A program made the position numbers and the translations under genes. 64,000 nt of DNA from contig OZ038468.1 of NCBI GenBank assembly GCA_964036295.1, forward strand, positions 5,576,501 through 5,640,500, read 5' to 3'. Shown here one piece after another: positions 61,701-64,000 of this stretch. The DNA comes from Plumapathes pennacea (lineage: Eukaryota > Cnidaria > Anthozoa > Antipatharia > Myriopathidae). The notes under the pieces were generated by a model. The model had not been told where the DNA came from. It searched no databases and saw only the letters and a program-made list of their open reading frames with translations. Each line of letters begins with the position of its first letter. Positions within the stretch are counted from its first letter, which is position 1.

Positions 61701-62553
61701 ATGTCTTGGTTTATGCTCATTTTCTTCGCTTGCTTCACTGTCACTTCTGCTCGTCGCTGTTCGCCAATCCTGCCATCCGCCACCACGCTATGTCCGCTTT
61801 ACAACTTTACATCGCTATCGCCTACAGATCAAAACGCCACATTGTACCACCTTCGCCACTTTGTACCGCTCCACGACGCTGCCTGCTTCTCGCTGTCCAA
61901 AACCCTCGTCTGCGCTGCCTTCCTTCCCTTCTGCCATCCTGTTCATCCTGATGTCCACGTGCCGCCCTGCCGCCATCTCTGCCTTAACGTTAAATCTGCC
62001 TGCCTTCACCTTTTCCATTCTGCTCACCTGCCCTGGCCAGCCAAGCTAAATTGCTCCACTCTGCCAAACCCACCACAGCTCTGTTTCGCATCCGCAAGAT
62101 CCACACCACACCCATCAACACAGCCAGCAACTGTACATTCCACAAGATCCACACCACAATCATCGCCATCGTCGCCCTCTGTGCCATCGTCGCCTTATTC
62201 GCCTTCATCGCCATCGTCGCCCTCTCTGTCCACTCCTCCTGCTCCATCACCACTCGCACCATGGCACATCGCACTCATCATTGGCCTCCTATCTGCTTTC
62301 TGTGTCTTGCCGGTATCTTTTTTGGTTTAACTGCATCCATCGCCGTCAGCCGATCCCTCAGCCTGGACAAGCCACCACTGTTTTCACTCGGCCAGCTTCC
62401 CCATCTCCTGTTCGAACGCCTGCTTGAACGCCTGCCCCATCTCCTGCTCCATTTCCACGTCATCAACCACTGCCAACACCACCACTGCCGCCCAAGCTTT
62501 ATTCTTATGCTGTCTACTATGAACCAACTTACGAAACCGTCACCATCCTTTGA
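61701..62553 (+). pseudogene. Second Frizzled-CRD membrane protein, broken after the membrane helix
   Basis: The ATG at 61701 opens a signal peptide (MSWFMLIFFACFTVTSA) and a compact CRD with ordered cysteines (CSPILPSATTLC, LVCAAFLPFC, CRHLCLNVKSAC). A Ser/Pro-rich stalk and a membrane helix (HIALIIGLLSAFCVLP) follow, and the frame stops at 62330. A proline-rich tail in another frame, with one in-frame TGA near 62430, ends in a Tyr-rich YSYAVYYEP segment at 62553, matching the layout of the intact gene at 46945. A frameshift near 62310 plus a nonsense change would explain this. A shorter membrane-ended product is still possible. Confidence 0.65.
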
Positions 62554-63513
62554 ACATTTTTCTTTTTTCTCCCGGAGAGGAGAGTGTAAATATTTCCTGT
62601 ATATAGTTGTTGCTAAGGTTCCAGTTCCAGTTCCAGTTCCGCTTTTGGTGGCACTTACTGTATATAGTTCCTGTGCCCAAGTTCCAGTTGTTGTTCCTGT
62701 TGCCTTCTTGTCTCGTTCCTGGCAACAAAGAGTTGGGCTGGTTACCCGATGACACCCCCCATGTAAGCCCTAAGTTGGACTTCAATCTTTTCTTTCGGGA
62801 GTTATACGAGCTTGGGACCAACCCCAGGGGAGTGCCCGATTGCAAAAGTTTGGTGTTCTGCACTTGAGGTCGGGATAATACCCTCTTCTGCTGGCTTCAT
62901 CTTTGACGAAGAGGGGGGGACCAGGAAACCATTTGTATGTAATCTCTGAGCCCTTAGGCAAGGTAATAATATTAAAACCATTCTCCAAGTTTCGGCAAAT
63001 ATAAGCAAAGTGATCGTAGTACAAGACAAACTTTTTAAGAAATCACTGGCAAAGAAGTACAAGTACGAATATCATGGCCACTCTTCCTCCGGAGCTTTCG
63101 CTCCATCCTTTTCCATTTTGCCTTTCGTTTCGTTATTCCTTCTTCCTTTGGCTTTTTAGTCTTCTGCCATAGCAGAATTTACATGCAATCAGATTATTGG
63201 GTGGCAAAACAGGAAAGCTGGGGTTTGAGTCTACGCACCAGAGTTTTTTTTCTAAAGTTATTTATACGTCAATTCTTTTTTTTTCATTTCCCTGCTAAAT
63301 CCGCCTGTTTTTTTTTATTTAAACAATATTTGTTCTTTACATTTGCTCCAGGAGCTAGAGCTCAATGAGGGAGCTTACGTAAATTTGATACACAACAAAC
63401 GCTGCTTAAAACGGGATAACAAAAAGACAAAATAAAAGCAAAAAGGAAAAAGGAAAAAGCAGAGCAAGAGAATTATGAGCTTAGATAACTATGTGACTTG
63501 CAATATAAAGTGA
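62554..63513. other. 3' region with a TTCCAG microsatellite
   Basis: GTTCCAGTTCCAGTTCCAG lies near 62618-62640 and related blocks continue to 62710. No gene is seen. Confidence 0.4.
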
Positions 63514-64000
63514 TTAAGATGTGAAACGAGCAGACTGCAAGATGTACGATTGCACGGCTTTGAAAAGGCCTACATTAGCCTGAAAATCGAGATGTGGACA
63601 TCCATTTAAAAGCCATTGAATTTTTTGAGCTTTTGTCGAATGTAGCCAAGTGCTTTGTAGTTTCTGAGCAGCATAGGTAAGCAATGGATCGCGCAGAGCA
63701 GCAAATCGTGGACACGACAAAAGAAAGTGCGCAACGGTTTCGATTGAGCCACCGCAAGCACACAATGGTGAAGAAATGCAACCCTTTTTAAATAAGTGAG
63801 CATTTAAAGAGCTGTTACCTAGCCTGAGTCTTGTATGAAGAACTGAAGGATATCGGTCGCCAACATAAAATAAGTAATTGCGATTTGTTGAGTGGGAAAA
63901 TGTTGTAAGTATTTGTTTTTTGAAGGAAGCTAATGAATTGCATTGTCTGACCCTGTCTGGCAGACTGTTCCATAAGCGGGGTGGAGTAAATAAACTATTT
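63514..64000 (-). mobile_element. LINE (non-LTR retrotransposon) ORF2 C-terminus, running off the right edge
   Basis: The minus-strand frame is open from the edge (64000) to a stop at 63514, about 160 codons. It contains WNSLPDRVR then SLASFKKQ, SVLHTRLRLGNSSLN and the terminal zinc motif CACGGSIETVAHFLLSCP followed by R, typical of the C-terminal end of LINE reverse-transcriptase proteins. No lesion is visible in this part. The reverse transcriptase itself would lie beyond the window. Confidence 0.85.

Overview
The window looks like nuclear DNA of an invertebrate animal. GT-AG introns, two Frizzled-type cysteine-rich-domain genes, an ankyrin/SOCS-box gene and a LINE tail are host-like. An anthozoan or other non-bilaterian host is my guess and is inference only. 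About the left 34 kb is endogenous Polinton/Maverick (adintovirus-like) viral DNA. The right 30 kb is host sequence with its own repeats.

Positions 1-4.4 kb belong to Polinton element 1, cut by the left edge. A protein-primed DNA polymerase B reads leftwards and is open for 654 codons. A small gene divergent from it has a recognisable homologue in element 2. Further right lie minus-strand small-exon genes. A 45-bp tandem repeat (4.5-5.3 kb) separates this from element 2, about 5.4-34 kb, which reads mainly rightwards. From left to right element 2 holds: two spliced small acidic genes, one with an exon tandemly triplicated in frame; a tRNA-like RNA; NLS-bearing and spliced early-type genes; a polymerase B with three in-frame stops and one frameshift; a chromodomain integrase with one frameshift; three tandem penton/PY-like genes; a run of small basic 'RGG' proteins and a pVI-like protein; the major capsid protein; an adenain-like protease; an intact packaging ATPase; a very large minus-strand gene; and an accessory end with a membrane protein, a spliced FAM72-like gene and a Fic-domain gene.

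Element 2 carries about eleven in-frame stops and many single-base frameshifts in otherwise well preserved frames. It is best read as a fairly young copy that can no longer make most of its proteins, although part of the frameshift load sits in homopolymers and could be assembly error. Its regulation is still legible. Divergent promoters at 9.9-10.1, 29.9-30.1 and 32.3 kb share CCCACGTGGG palindromes and CRE-like TGACGTCA sites. In the late cluster, TATA boxes overlap or abut the stop codon of the gene upstream.

The right part, 34-64 kb, has several MITE-like elements, a 988-bp long-inverted-repeat element with a 10-bp direct repeat at its ends, an inverted repeat pair 26 kb apart, an ASB-like gene, a host gene with micro-exons, two Frizzled-CRD single-pass membrane genes (the second broken), a damaged multi-exon transposase-like gene of about 8 kb, and a LINE fragment running off the right edge.
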